Source: Bacillus pseudomycoides
GTDB lineage: Bacteria > Bacillota > Bacilli > Bacillales > Bacillaceae_G
Assembly (NCBI RefSeq): GCF_002551005.1
Contig: NZ_NVOY01000004.1
Coordinates: 226,097-290,096, forward strand
Direction of reading: 5' to 3'
Length of the DNA stretch: 64,000 bases
Of the stretch, positions 1 to 8,340 are shown piece after piece (positions within the stretch are counted from its first letter, which is position 1; every line of letters begins with the position of its first letter). Under the pieces are notes generated by a model that was not told where the DNA came from, ran no database searches, and was given only the letters and a program-made list of their open reading frames with translations. Both the position numbers and the translations under genes were made by a program.

Positions 1-37
1 AATTGTGCCGTTGTATTATACATAGAGTATGACACCT

Positions 38-637
38 TTATGTATATGTTACAAATGCATTTCCTTCCATTACTTCATGAAAAGTATAAATTGTACATCC
101 CCACGGTTTATTTTGAAATAGCAGTGGTCCGCGCCACCCCCGCATACGTAACTCTTTCCCAATCATCGCATTAAAATAACTATGCCCAATAAGGGTAACC
201 CGCTGATATACATTTGCATATCCAACTAACACATCGGCTGCTTGTTTTGCTCTTCTTTGTGCTTCTACATAGGATTCAACATCCTTCGAATAACCAATCG
301 TCCAAAGTGCCCTGCCCAAAAACAGCCATACTTCCGGTTTACACTTTACCCAATTCGGAACAGGTAAAAGAGAAGGAACAGCAGCTTCACGAAAAAGCGG
401 ATTCTGTATAAACATAACATTGCTAGTCAACATCGTTGCTGATTGAACAGCTATTTTTTGATCACTCGATACGATAAATTTAGAAGATTCAACGACTTCC
501 ATCGCTTCCATTGGGATTTCCATTTCTCTCATAACATCTTCATTCTCGTATCTTTGCTGCCACCCTTGAAATCCCTGTACTGTAATCGCTTTCTTTTGAA
601 CACTAGAGCTTCCATGACGTATGAAAGAAATTTGCAT
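38..637 (-). CDS. Histidine phosphatase family protein
   Basis: The protein (199 aa) has the phosphohistidine R-H-G motif near its start (residues 7-9, FIRHG) and a second conserved histidine in LIGHS near residue 152, the arrangement of the phosphoglycerate-mutase-like histidine phosphatases. The family removes phosphate from small molecules or proteins through a phosphohistidine; the substrate cannot be read here. No signal peptide is visible, so it should be cytoplasmic. I chose the ATG at 637 because a GGAGA site lies 9 bases upstream, whereas the GTG three codons earlier abuts that site. It stands alone, read leftward. Family is fairly sure; function is open. Confidence 0.8.
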   Translation of the reverse strand: MQISFIRHGSSSVQKKAITVQGFQGWQQRYENEDVMREMEIPMEAMEVVESSKFIVSSDQKIAVQSATMLTSNVMFIQNPLFREAAVPSLLPVPNWVKCKPEVWLFLGRALWTIGYSKDVESYVEAQRRAKQAADVLVGYANVYQRVTLIGHSYFNAMIGKELRMRGWRGPLLFQNKPWGCTIYTFHEVMEGNAFVTYT

Positions 638-686
638 CTTTCTCACTCTCCGTTCAATATTTTTCTATTATAGAAACACACTTATA

Positions 687-845
687 TTATTCAGTACTTC
701 CATCTTCATGACTAGAAAAAGAAGAAATGCTATCAGCTCCCTCATAGTATATGTATGTTCCATGTTCACGAATCACTTTTAATTTCGTATATGCAAATAA
801 AAACAACACAATAGCTATAAAGCTCCCCACAATCTCAAATACCAT
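687..845 (-). CDS. Small single-pass membrane protein (52 aa)
   Basis: A short reading frame starts at ATG 843-845 with a GGAGA ribosome site just upstream. It encodes one hydrophobic segment (about residues 3-19, FEIVGSFIAIVLFLFAY) followed by a polar, serine- and acid-rich tail. The lone transmembrane helix at the N-terminus and the good ribosome site make it a believable small membrane protein. I do not recognise a family. It lies between the histidine phosphatase and the divergent DUF2187 gene. Confidence 0.55.
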   Translation of the reverse strand: MVFEIVGSFIAIVLFLFAYTKLKVIREHGTYIYYEGADSISSFSSHEDGSTE

Positions 846-1056
846 TTTATCGTCTCCATTTCATAACACTCCTATATTCACCTTACAATAAATGTGAGAA
901 TCTTACTATAAATTCATTGTGAAAAATTAGTATTTTTTTCAAAAAAATATCATGGAAACATTTACAAAATAGAAAATATCGTTCAAAATAAAAAGAAATA
1001 CAAAAAGAACGAAACTTGTTCTCTTTTTCGTAAAAATGTAACAAGGAGAGTTGCTT

Positions 1057-1242
1057 ATGAAAATCGCAGAAACTGGAGATATCATTGAATTTAAAAACGG
1101 TTTACAAGGGCGCGTTCAAAAAGTAAATAAAAACTCCGTTATCGTTGATGTAACAATTATGGATAACTTTAGAGATTTAGATATGGAACCGCTTACTGTT
1201 GTCAATCATAAAAACTATACAATTATTACACAACATACATAG
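1057..1242 (+). CDS. YkvS-like DUF2187 protein
   Basis: This 61-residue protein, with a small beta-rich pattern (GDIIEFKNGLQGRV then SVIVDVT), looks like the DUF2187 family typified by B. subtilis YkvS, which is the same length. The role of the family is unknown. B. subtilis ykvS also lies in the neighbourhood of the queCDEF (ykvJKLM) genes, so the conserved context supports the call. I chose ATG 1057 rather than TTG 1051 because the AAGGAGAG site at 1043-1050 directly abuts the TTG but lies six bases from the ATG. It is followed by a strong hairpin shared with the convergent queF. Confidence 0.75.
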   Translation: MKIAETGDIIEFKNGLQGRVQKVNKNSVIVDVTIMDNFRDLDMEPLTVVNHKNYTIITQHT

Positions 1243-1250
1243 AATACTAG

Positions 1251-1278
1251 AAAAGAGGGGGCAAGCCCCCTCTTTTCT
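1251..1278. terminator. Bidirectional terminator between the DUF2187 gene and queF
   Basis: An 11-base stem (AAAAGAGGGGG at 1251-1261, CCCCCTCTTTT at 1266-1276) with a CAAG loop has A/T runs on both flanks, so it can end transcription from both convergent genes. Confidence 0.85.
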
Positions 1279-1775
1279 TAACGATTATCTACTGTTTCTG
1301 GATATAAATCGTGATTCATTAAACGATATTCAGCCATTTTTTCATATTTTGTACCAGGACGTCCATAGTTACAATATGGATCAATTGAAATACCACCGCG
1401 TGGCGTAAACTTGCCCCATACTTCAATATAGCGTGGATCCATCAGTTTAATTAAGTCATTCATAATAACATTCATACAATCCTCATGGAAATCTCCATGG
1501 TTACGGAAACTAAATAAATATAACTTTAAAGATTTACTCTCTACCATTTTTTGTTCTGGAATATAGCTAATATAAATTGTCGCAAAATCTGGTTGACCTG
1601 TTTTCGGACATAAACTTGTGAACTCTGGACAATTAAACTTTACAAAATAATCACGATTTGGGTGATTATTATCAAACGTCTCTAAAATTTCCGGGCTATA
1701 TTCAAATAAATATTTTGTATTTTGATTTCCTAATAATGTTACATCTTTTAAATCTTCATCTTTTCTTCCAGTCAT
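1278..1775 (-). CDS. queF: NADPH-dependent 7-cyano-7-deazaguanine reductase
   Basis: QueF reduces the nitrile preQ0 to the amine preQ1, the free base inserted into tRNA on the way to queuosine. The 165-aa protein is the short, unimodular type. It has the catalytic cysteine in [11 protein letters not shown] (about C56), the following aspartate (about D63), and the family motif E-S-K-S-L-K-L-Y at about residues 79-86 for NADPH and substrate binding. It is the last gene of the leftward queC-queD-queE-queF operon, about 20 bases after queE, and ends at a bidirectional terminator. Expression should follow the preQ1 riboswitch upstream of queC. Confidence 0.95.
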   Translation of the reverse strand: MTGRKDEDLKDVTLLGNQNTKYLFEYSPEILETFDNNHPNRDYFVKFNCPEFTSLCPKTGQPDFATIYISYIPEQKMVESKSLKLYLFSFRNHGDFHEDCMNVIMNDLIKLMDPRYIEVWGKFTPRGGISIDPYCNYGRPGTKYEKMAEYRLMNHDLYPETVDNR

Positions 1776-1793
1776 CTAAAAATCTCCCTTCAC

Positions 1794-2510
1794 TTACACA
1801 CCGCGTTTATTTCCCCACACTAAAGCGTGGAGCTGCGGTAATACTTTTGCATCATTCATTTCCTTACATTGCACAGCTTTATCAATAAGCCACTCATATT
1901 TCATAAGAAGACGCTGAATTAACGAAGCATCATCTGCCGTCTTCGTATCATCATTTCCAACTTGTAAGAAAAACGGGACGTGTGGATAACGTTCATGCAC
2001 TTCTTTTGCATATACAAAATCTTGATCATCAAATACAACCACTTTTAAGCTAAACTCTTTTCCATCTAACCGCTCGATAATTGAATCTAACATACTAAAA
2101 TCCGTTGACATCTTTGAACTCGGCGGCTTTGGCGAAATTGTTACCTCATCTATATGAAGTAACCAATCTTGCCATTTACTTCCTTGCGTTTCAATTGCTG
2201 TACGAATGCCGTTCTTTTTTAATAAAGAGATCAATTCTCCTAAATGCTTCAGCAATGCAGGATTTCCACCAGAAATGGTTACATGTGAGAAATTTCCTCC
2301 ACCAATTTGCACTAGTTCAGAAAAAATCTCTGCTGACGACATTTGACGAATTTGCTCTTTCGCAGAACCATCCCATGTAAATGCAGAATCACACCATGCA
2401 CAGCTATAATCACAACCTGCTGTACGAACAAACATTGTTTTTTGTCCAACAACCATTCCTTCTCCTTGAATTGTCGGTCCAAATATTTCTAAAACAGGAA
2501 TGTTACTCAC
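1794..2510 (-). CDS. queE: 7-carboxy-7-deazaguanine synthase (radical SAM)
   Basis: QueE converts 6-carboxy-tetrahydropterin to 7-carboxy-7-deazaguanine by radical SAM ring contraction. The 238-aa protein carries the cysteine cluster C-x3-C-x2-C (about C33, C37, C40; GCDYSCAWC) that binds the 4Fe-4S cluster, preceded by the usual GPTIQGEG segment. A glycine-rich SAM-binding segment follows (HVTISGGNPAL). It overlaps the end of queD by eight bases, so the two are translationally coupled. Confidence 0.95.
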   Translation of the reverse strand: MSNIPVLEIFGPTIQGEGMVVGQKTMFVRTAGCDYSCAWCDSAFTWDGSAKEQIRQMSSAEIFSELVQIGGGNFSHVTISGGNPALLKHLGELISLLKKNGIRTAIETQGSKWQDWLLHIDEVTISPKPPSSKMSTDFSMLDSIIERLDGKEFSLKVVVFDDQDFVYAKEVHERYPHVPFFLQVGNDDTKTADDASLIQRLLMKYEWLIDKAVQCKEMNDAKVLPQLHALVWGNKRGV

Positions 2511-2997
2511 CCATCATCCACTCCCGTCTTACTTCTGCATAGCTTGTTGGTGTTTCAAATAAGCGCACAAACTCAACACGCGCCCCTTTATATTCATTTT
2601 GTCGATCACCTTTTGTTAGTGCCTCTTCCATTTTCTCAAAAATCCATACAACCATATTTTCAGCAGTTGTATTCATAGCTGGAAGTGTTTCATTTAAGTA
2701 ACGATGATCTAAATATATTTCAATTTCATTTTTCCAAATTTCTTTTATATCACCAAAATCAATCGCTAAGCCAATTTCATTGACATAACCACTAATTCCA
2801 AAAATTACTTTATACGTATGTCCATGAAGGTTTTTACATTTCCCTTCATAACAGTGCAGATGGTGGGCAGCATCAAACGTAAATTCTTTGCTAACCATAA
2901 CACGCTTATTATGATATTTCAGTTGCTTGCGCTCGATGTCCTGATCTATTTTTTGTAAATTTTCAACAATGCGAAATCCAAAGAAGTCTTGTGTCAT
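2503..2997 (-). CDS. queD: 6-carboxy-5,6,7,8-tetrahydropterin synthase
   Basis: QueD turns dihydroneopterin triphosphate into 6-carboxy-tetrahydropterin, an early step to preQ0. The zinc histidines are visible as FDAAHHLH (about 42-48) and LHGHTY (about 57-62), with the catalytic cysteine in EGKCKNLHGH (about C54). The 164-aa protein has an N-terminal stretch of about 34 residues before the catalytic fold. Its ATG overlaps the queC stop codon by one base. Confidence 0.93.
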   Translation of the reverse strand: MTQDFFGFRIVENLQKIDQDIERKQLKYHNKRVMVSKEFTFDAAHHLHCYEGKCKNLHGHTYKVIFGISGYVNEIGLAIDFGDIKEIWKNEIEIYLDHRYLNETLPAMNTTAENMVVWIFEKMEEALTKGDRQNEYKGARVEFVRLFETPTSYAEVRREWMMGE

Positions 2998-3659
2998 TAT
3001 GCTTTCGCTCCTTCACGTTCTTGTACATATTTGTCAAGTCCTGCTTTACGAAGCTGACACGCTGGACATTCACCGCAGCCATCACCAATAATTCCGTTAT
3101 AGCACGTTAACGTTTTTTCACGGACAAATTCAAAAGCTCCAAGTTCATCTGCCAGTTTCCACGTTTCTGCTTTATCAATCCACATAAGTGGTGTATGAAT
3201 AACGAATGGATAATCCATCGATAAATTTAATGTAACGTTTAACGATTTCACAAACACATCACGGCAATCTGGATAGCCGCTAAAGTCTGTTTCACACACA
3301 CCTGTTACGATATGGCGTGCCCCTACTTGTTTCGCTAACACAGCCGCAAACGATAAAAACAATAAGTTACGTCCATCCACAAATGTCGACGGCAACTCGC
3401 CATCTTCATGTGTAATTTCCATATCTGTACGCGTTAATGCATTAGGAGCTAGCTGGTTTAACAAGCTCATATCAAGTACAGTATGCTTTACACCTAATTC
3501 TTTTGCGATTTCCGCAGCACAGTCAATTTCGAGTTTATGACGTTGATTATAATTAAACGTCACTGTTTCTACTTCTTCAAACTGTTCAAGTGCCCAAAAT
3601 AAACATGTTGTACTATCTTGACCACCACTAAAAACAACAACCGCTTTTTCCTTTTTCAT
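2997..3659 (-). CDS. queC: 7-cyano-7-deazaguanine synthase
   Basis: QueC uses ATP to convert 7-carboxy-7-deazaguanine, via the amide, to preQ0. The 220-aa protein has the N-type ATP pyrophosphatase loop SGGQDS at residues 11-16 and a four-cysteine zinc site near the C-terminus (C-x8-C-x2-C-x2-C around CGECPAC). An in-frame ATG three codons upstream (3668) lies one base from the AGGAG site; the internal ATG at 3659 is about ten bases from it, so I prefer 3659. It is the first gene of queCDEF, behind a preQ1-I riboswitch. Confidence 0.94.
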   Translation of the reverse strand: MKKEKAVVVFSGGQDSTTCLFWALEQFEEVETVTFNYNQRHKLEIDCAAEIAKELGVKHTVLDMSLLNQLAPNALTRTDMEITHEDGELPSTFVDGRNLLFLSFAAVLAKQVGARHIVTGVCETDFSGYPDCRDVFVKSLNVTLNLSMDYPFVIHTPLMWIDKAETWKLADELGAFEFVREKTLTCYNGIIGDGCGECPACQLRKAGLDKYVQEREGAKA

Positions 3660-3720
3660 TTCACTCATTCTCCTCTTTTTTCGATTCCAAGAAGAAAGAG
3701 CGTTCTTGAACTGTCATACT

Positions 3721-3757
3721 AAAAAAAACAAAACAATATCAAAAAGGACATTGTTCT
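3721..3757 (-). terminator. Candidate riboswitch expression-platform hairpin upstream of queC
   Basis: Reading leftward, just past the preQ1 aptamer, a short AACAAT/ATTGTT stem (arms at 3750-3755 and 3732-3737) is followed by a T-rich run on the transcribed strand (3721-3728). It is a plausible intrinsic terminator used as the off state. The stem is AT-rich and weak, so this is an inference. Confidence 0.45.
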
Positions 3758-3761
3758 CTTC

Positions 3762-3794
3762 TTAGTTTTTTATAGAGGGAGTTCGCGAACCTCT
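3762..3794 (-). promoter_or_regulatory. preQ1-I riboswitch aptamer
   Basis: On the minus strand the sequence reads AGAGGTTCGCGAACTCCCTC then TATAAAAAACTAA. This matches the compact preQ1 class I aptamer: a P1 stem AGAGG/CCTCT, a C-rich loop segment, and an A-rich 3' tail that folds back into an H-type pseudoknot. It sits about 100 bases upstream of queC, the standard place for this element in Bacillus, and should reduce queCDEF expression when preQ1 is abundant. Confidence 0.92.
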
Positions 3795-3978
3795 CCCATG
3801 CTATGCATGGACTGTCTTCTTTAACTTGCACCTTACATTGTAACACACCGAGTATACGAGCGAAAAACGTCTATTTTTTCTGTTTTTTCTAAAAATAATA
3901 TTTCATTTTCTTCCATATTAATAGTATGATTATTTTATATAGCAAACTTTTATTTCTCGCTACAAGGAGGTTTTAAAG

Positions 3979-5241
3979 CTGAAGCTTTTTATTATGTACC
4001 TCTTCATAAATATATTATTTATTTTAGTTACAATGTTGATTTATCATTTATTTTGGAGTGAAAAAGGAAATCGCTCTCCAAAACTCAATTCGTTTGTATT
4101 TATTCTCTCTTGCAGTATTACCAGTATTGTTTGTATGTCATTTGCTGCAAAAGTTGATTACGGTTTTCAATTTGACTTCCGACATGTCGTGCTCGTTGTC
4201 GGAACATTGTCTGGAGGACCAATAGCAGGTGGTGCAATTTTAGGTGTTATGAACCTTTATCGTTTTTTTATTGGCGGCAGCGGCTTCATGCCTTCTCTTA
4301 TTGCCTCTATCATTTTGTACATTTTTCTCTTTACAACATACAAAATATATATAAAAGGGAAAATCAAAACAAAAATGTATTTAGCTTTTTTTTACAGCCT
4401 CATATACGGCAGTGGCTGGATTCCCTATTTTCTATCTATCGTTCCAAATCCAAAGGACTATACACCTTATCTTGTTACATATGAGTTATGCACAATTATA
4501 GGAACTATTTTAATTTTATACTTAATGGAAGTATTACAATCACAAGTCCGCCTTGCAAAAGAACTTGTGAACGCCGAAAAATTTCATCTCATCGGTGAGA
4601 TGGCTGCTTCTATTTCACATGAAATTCGAAACCCACTTACATCAACAAGAGGATTTCTTCAATTGCTACAATCAAAAAGCTATTCAGAACAAGAAAAACT
4701 GTTATATTTAGACATCGCTATGCGCGGTATTGACCAAGCAAATCATGTATTAACAGACTACTTAACATTCGCAAAACCAAGTATTGAAAAAGTACAACTA
4801 TTACAGTTAGAAGAAGAATTACTTCATGCAATTACGCTCATGACACCATTAGCAAACCTTTCTAACGTTCGTATCCATTATACGAAACAAAGTAAAACAT
4901 TTTATATAATGGGAGAAAAACAAAAGCTCAATCAATGCCTTTTAAACATTATAAAAAACTGCATTGAAGCAATGCCAAACGGCGGTGACCTTACATTTAC
5001 TGTAACATCTGCTAATAAACATATCCAATTACATATTCAAGATACCGGAATCGGCATGAGTACCGAACAAGTAAAACGTCTCGGTTCCCCTTTCTACTCT
5101 ACAAAAGAAAAAGGAACAGGCCTTGGAATGATGGTTGTCTTTAGTATTATAAAAGCAATGAATGGTAAAATTGACATCAGTAGTAAGAAAAATATCGGGA
5201 CAACTTTTCTTCTTATATTTCCCTTAACAAAAAAAACGTGA
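3979..5241 (+). CDS. Membrane sensor histidine kinase, sporulation-kinase-like (CTG start)
   Basis: The N-terminal 190 residues hold five to six hydrophobic segments and resemble the 5TM LytS-type sensor region seen in KinB-like kinases. A HisKA domain follows with phospho-acceptor H214 (SISHEIRNPLT), then an HATPase domain with N-box (NIIKNCIEAMPNGG), DTGIG and GTGLG motifs. No response regulator is adjacent, as is usual for phosphorelay kinases feeding Spo0F/Spo0A. The first in-frame ATG (3994) is 23 bases from the only AAGGAGG site (3964-3970); an in-frame CTG at 3979 is eight bases away, so I place the start there. Its stop codon lies inside the terminator hairpin. The phosphorelay role is an inference from the family. 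Confidence 0.8.
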   Translation: MKLFIMYLFINILFILVTMLIYHLFWSEKGNRSPKLNSFVFILSCSITSIVCMSFAAKVDYGFQFDFRHVVLVVGTLSGGPIAGGAILGVMNLYRFFIGGSGFMPSLIASIILYIFLFTTYKIYIKGKIKTKMYLAFFYSLIYGSGWIPYFLSIVPNPKDYTPYLVTYELCTIIGTILILYLMEVLQSQVRLAKELVNAEKFHLIGEMAASISHEIRNPLTSTRGFLQLLQSKSYSEQEKLLYLDIAMRGIDQANHVLTDYLTFAKPSIEKVQLLQLEEELLHAITLMTPLANLSNVRIHYTKQSKTFYIMGEKQKLNQCLLNIIKNCIEAMPNGGDLTFTVTSANKHIQLHIQDTGIGMSTEQVKRLGSPFYSTKEKGTGLGMMVVFSIIKAMNGKIDISSKKNIGTTFLLIFPLTKKT

Positions 5242-5264
5242 TGCAGATGCATCACGTTTTTTTT
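5231..5264 (+). terminator. Terminator of the histidine kinase gene
   Basis: Arms ACGTGATGCA (5236-5245) and TGCATCACGT (5248-5257) are followed by eight T. The A-run before the stem may let it also serve the small leftward gene that ends within it. Confidence 0.8.
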
Positions 5265-5368
5265 GTTTCATCTACAAGTTCCGCAAAAGTCTTCACTTTC
5301 CCATGCGGCTGTTGATGTTCTTTTCGTGCTTTCCATTGCCTTTCTTGCTCCCGTTTTTTATTTCCCAT
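5252..5368 (-). CDS. Small hydrophilic protein (38 aa)
   Basis: An ATG at 5366-5368 follows an AAGGAG site at eight bases and opens a 38-codon frame, MGNKKREQERQWKARKEH then QQPHGKVKTFAELVDE. It is highly charged, with no membrane segment. It looks like the short Bacillus proteins grouped as DUF6254 (PHGKVK core), but I hold that match only loosely. Its stop lies within the convergent kinase terminator. Confidence 0.6.
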   Translation of the reverse strand: MGNKKREQERQWKARKEHQQPHGKVKTFAELVDETKKT

Positions 5369-5450
5369 TATTCCAACTCCTTTTCAGATGTCCTTATATA
5401 TGTTCCAACATATGAAGTAGGAATATACATATACTGAATGATGCAAAAAC

Positions 5451-5653
5451 GATAAAGTGAAACTTTAATCAGTGGGGGATTTCTTCCTCCCCCACTGATT
5501 ATTAGTTGAACCAATCGGGCTTTTACGGGCAGTTTATCTCCCACCTAACTTCTTTGCTTTTGCCGAATTTTGAGGTGGGAGTATTACTGCCCGTTAATGC
5601 GGGATAAAAAAATCATCAGCTAGCAAATCAGCTGATGGAAGTTTCACTTTATC
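5451..5653. repeat. Structured intergenic repeat with 15-bp terminal inverted repeats
   Basis: The element starts GATAAAGTGAAACTT (5451-5465) and ends with the exact inverse AAGTTTCACTTTATC (5639-5653). Inside are three nested hairpins: AGTGGGGG with CCCCCACT; a long one pairing ACGGGCAG...CTCCCACCT with AGGTGGGAG...CTGCCCGT; and CATCAGCT with AGCTGATG. There is no reading frame. Diverged relatives lie at 30111-30200 and 43546-43587. The shape is that of a MITE-like, RNA-structured B. cereus group (bcr-type) repeat. Its right end supplies the stop codon of the DinB-like gene. Confidence 0.75.
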
Positions 5654-6182
5654 TTTGTAAAATTGCATGTTTTGCTTCTTTTAACTGTGTAAGATGACGC
5701 TGTTCGTGTAAGTCTAAGAATTGCACCCATTGATATAAATTAAGCTCATCAAATACAGGATGTTTGAGCGATTTTTCAAATAGTTCTTTTTCATTTACAA
5801 TGCTATGAAGAACATGTAAAAGCTTTTCTCTTGAACTTTGCAGCAATTGTATCATTTGTGCTTTTTTCATTAACGTTTCTGTTGGTTGCATTTGTTGAGG
5901 GGCTTCTCTCTTTCTTGTTCGATCGATTGTAGTTTGAAGGTCTTTTGGTGGGACAACTTTTCTTTCAGTTTTATGAAGCGCATATACAATAGCAGATGTA
6001 ACAAATTGTTCAACAAGATGAAGGTGATGTAACACTTGCATAATGCTCCATTTATCACGGCGCGGTTTCATATTAATTTCTGTATCAGTTAACATTTCAA
6101 TTTCTGATAAAAGTTTCTGTCTCGTAGATGCCATTCCACGTAACAACGTTTCCATATTCATATTTGCATAAGATTGCATCAT
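5649..6182 (-). CDS. DinB family protein
   Basis: The 177-aa protein is helical with histidines placed as in DinB/DUF664 four-helix proteins (MQVLHHLHLVEQ near residue 50; LDLHEQRHLTQL near the C-terminus), which usually bind a divalent metal. The family includes thiol transferases such as BstA, but the substrate here is unknown. A strong GGGGGG-AG site precedes two adjacent ATG codons (6182 and 6179); either could serve. The stop codon is provided by the terminal inverted repeat of the neighbouring element, so the original C-terminus may have been altered by the insertion. Confidence 0.75.
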   Translation of the reverse strand: MMQSYANMNMETLLRGMASTRQKLLSEIEMLTDTEINMKPRRDKWSIMQVLHHLHLVEQFVTSAIVYALHKTERKVVPPKDLQTTIDRTRKREAPQQMQPTETLMKKAQMIQLLQSSREKLLHVLHSIVNEKELFEKSLKHPVFDELNLYQWVQFLDLHEQRHLTQLKEAKHAILQR

Positions 6183-6325
6183 ATTTCTCCCCCCTTATTT
6201 GGTTAAAAAGAGGCGTTTCTTTTTAAGAAACACCTAATTCGTTTCATTATTCTAAATTTTCTTTTATTATCTCATTTTTCCAAATAATTGTCGATTGTAA
6301 ATTCATAAAAACCAATGCATATTTT

Positions 6326-8020
6326 TTACAATTTTGTGTCATCTACTCCATTTAACCAACCATGAATCTCATCGATTACACCTTTCACACATCCATCAGC
6401 AAATGGTGATGTTAAATTAGCTGTCTCAACTAATTGTAAGAATGATTTACTACCGCCTTGACGACAAAGATGAACATAATCTTCCCATGCCTCTTGACGA
6501 TTCTCTCTAGAACGTTTCCAAAATTGGAATGCACAAATTTGTGCTAGCGTATAGTCAATGTAATAAAATGGTGAGTTATAAATATGCGCTTGACGTTGCC
6601 AAAAGCCTCCGCGCTCTAAATAATCATTTTCTTCATAATCACGATGTGGCAAGTACTTTCTTTCAATATTACGCCACGCTTCTTTTCGCTCAGCTGGTGA
6701 TGCTTCTGGATGTTCATATACAAAATGCTGGAATTCATCAACAGATACACCATATGGTAAAAACAGCAATGCCGAACTTAAATGTGAGAAATAATATTTC
6801 TCTACATCTTCTTCAAAGAATAATTTCATCCATGGCCATGTAAAAAACTCCATACTCATAGAATGAATTTCACACGCCTCATATGTCGGCCAGTTATACT
6901 CTGGAACTTCATAGTGGCGGCTTTCATATACTTGAAAAGCATGTCCTGCTTCATGCGTTAACACATCAATGTCACCAGACGTTCCGTTAAAGTTTGAGAA
7001 AATAAACGGTGCTTTATAATTTTCAATATATGTACAATAGCCTCCGCCAGCTTTTCCTTTTTTCGCAACAAGATCTAATAAATTATTTTCTAACATAAAA
7101 TTAAAAAATGTATTTGTTTCTTCTGACAGTTCTTTATACATCGTTTTGCCGTGATTCACAATCCAATCCGCATCACCTTTTGGCACTGCATTACCAGATG
7201 GATATTCAAAATTTTCATCATAATAAGCAAGCTTCTCTACTCCAATACGAGTCTGTTGCTTTTGTCTAAGTTCAGTTGCAACAGGAACAATATAATCAAG
7301 TACTTGTTTGCGGAAATTCGCAACCATCTCTGCATTGTAGTCTGTACGATACATTCTTGCATATCCAAGCTCAACAAAATTATTAAAACCAAGTTTCTTC
7401 GCAATTGTCGTTCTTACTTTAACAAGTTCATCATAAATACGGTCTAACTCTTCTTCATTCTCTGCTAAAAAGCCATAATATGCTTCACTTGCTTGTTTAC
7501 GCATATTACGATCTCTGTTCTCCATAAACGGAACAAGTTGTGATAGCGTTCGTTCTTCTCCTTCAAATAAAATTTTAGCTGCCGCTAATAACTGTGTGTA
7601 CTGAGAAGACAACTTGTTTTCTAACTGTAAATCTGCTACTACATCATCAGAGTATGTTTTCATTTCAGCCGCTGCAAGTGCAAATAGCTGTATACCATAA
7701 TATTCTTCTAATTGTTTTCGAAATGGAGATTGTGTTAATGCCTCGTAATATTTTGTTACATACCCCTTCACAATTGGTGAATATTCATCAAAGAAATCTT
7801 GTTCTTCCTTATAAAATTCATCCGTCGTATCTACACTATGACGAATATAACATATGTTATACATCGTGCTAAAATCATTACGAATCTCATTAACCTGTGC
7901 AATTACTTCTTTTTGTTCTTCCACTGTTTTAGCACTCTTAAACTGTTGTAAGGTCTCCGCAAATCTGTCTTTCACTTCATCCATATTCGGACGTTTGTAT
8001 TCATAATTCTCAAATGACAT
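6326..8020 (-). CDS. M3 family oligoendopeptidase
   Basis: The 564-aa protein has the zinc metallopeptidase motif HEAGH at residues 356-360 (VLTHEAGHAFQVYE) with a downstream glutamate-bearing helix (EACEIHSMSMEFF), the signature of the M3 thimet/oligopeptidase F family. Such enzymes cut short peptides in the cytoplasm; no signal peptide is present. Length fits the M3 oligoendopeptidase group somewhat shorter than PepF. It is read alone, starting at ATG 8020 after an AAAGGGG site; a bcr-like repeat lies just upstream. Confidence 0.88.
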   Translation of the reverse strand: MSFENYEYKRPNMDEVKDRFAETLQQFKSAKTVEEQKEVIAQVNEIRNDFSTMYNICYIRHSVDTTDEFYKEEQDFFDEYSPIVKGYVTKYYEALTQSPFRKQLEEYYGIQLFALAAAEMKTYSDDVVADLQLENKLSSQYTQLLAAAKILFEGEERTLSQLVPFMENRDRNMRKQASEAYYGFLAENEEELDRIYDELVKVRTTIAKKLGFNNFVELGYARMYRTDYNAEMVANFRKQVLDYIVPVATELRQKQQTRIGVEKLAYYDENFEYPSGNAVPKGDADWIVNHGKTMYKELSEETNTFFNFMLENNLLDLVAKKGKAGGGYCTYIENYKAPFIFSNFNGTSGDIDVLTHEAGHAFQVYESRHYEVPEYNWPTYEACEIHSMSMEFFTWPWMKLFFEEDVEKYYFSHLSSALLFLPYGVSVDEFQHFVYEHPEASPAERKEAWRNIERKYLPHRDYEENDYLERGGFWQRQAHIYNSPFYYIDYTLAQICAFQFWKRSRENRQEAWEDYVHLCRQGGSKSFLQLVETANLTSPFADGCVKGVIDEIHGWLNGVDDTKL

Positions 8021-8130
8021 AGAACTAGCCCCTTTCTTTTCTAAAAAACATTCCCTTACTATAATTCCATATATTTCGTAAATTCCCTTTATTCATCAGT
8101 AAATTTCATCCTCCTTATCGCCGTGAGTAC

Positions 8131-8245
8131 TATACATTCATTTTAATTTTTCGACATACAAATCGCTGCTATCCAACATACATCATGACCGCTTCTATGC
8201 GCGGCCAGATCCTCTCGTCTCCCTCTAAAAAAGGGGGGTATGTCG
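8131..8245 (-). repeat. bcr1-like dispersed repeat, copy 1
   Basis: Read on the minus strand this stretch shares ordered blocks with two others in the window: ATCTGGCCGCGCATAGAAGC, then GGATAGCAGCGATTTGTATG, then AAAATTAAAATGAATGTATA. The ends can pair (CGACATAC at 8152-8159 with GTATGTCG at 8238-8245). No reading frame is conserved. Size and character fit the bcr1 type of B. cereus group repeat, but I assign the name tentatively. It lies upstream of the M3 peptidase gene. Confidence 0.55.
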
Positions 8246-8295
8246 TTTTTTAATCTTATATATAAGGAGCGTTTTTTCTGCTCACGGATAGCAAA

Positions 8296-8340
8296 AATAA
8301 TAAAAAACTTTGAACTATACATTCAAAGTTTTTTATTATT
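8296..8340 (-). terminator. Terminator of the marR-type gene
   Basis: A perfect 19-base stem (8296-8314 with 8322-8340; core AAAAAACTTTGAA/TTCAAAGTTTTTT) overlaps the marR-type stop codon and gives T runs on both strands. Confidence 0.85.
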
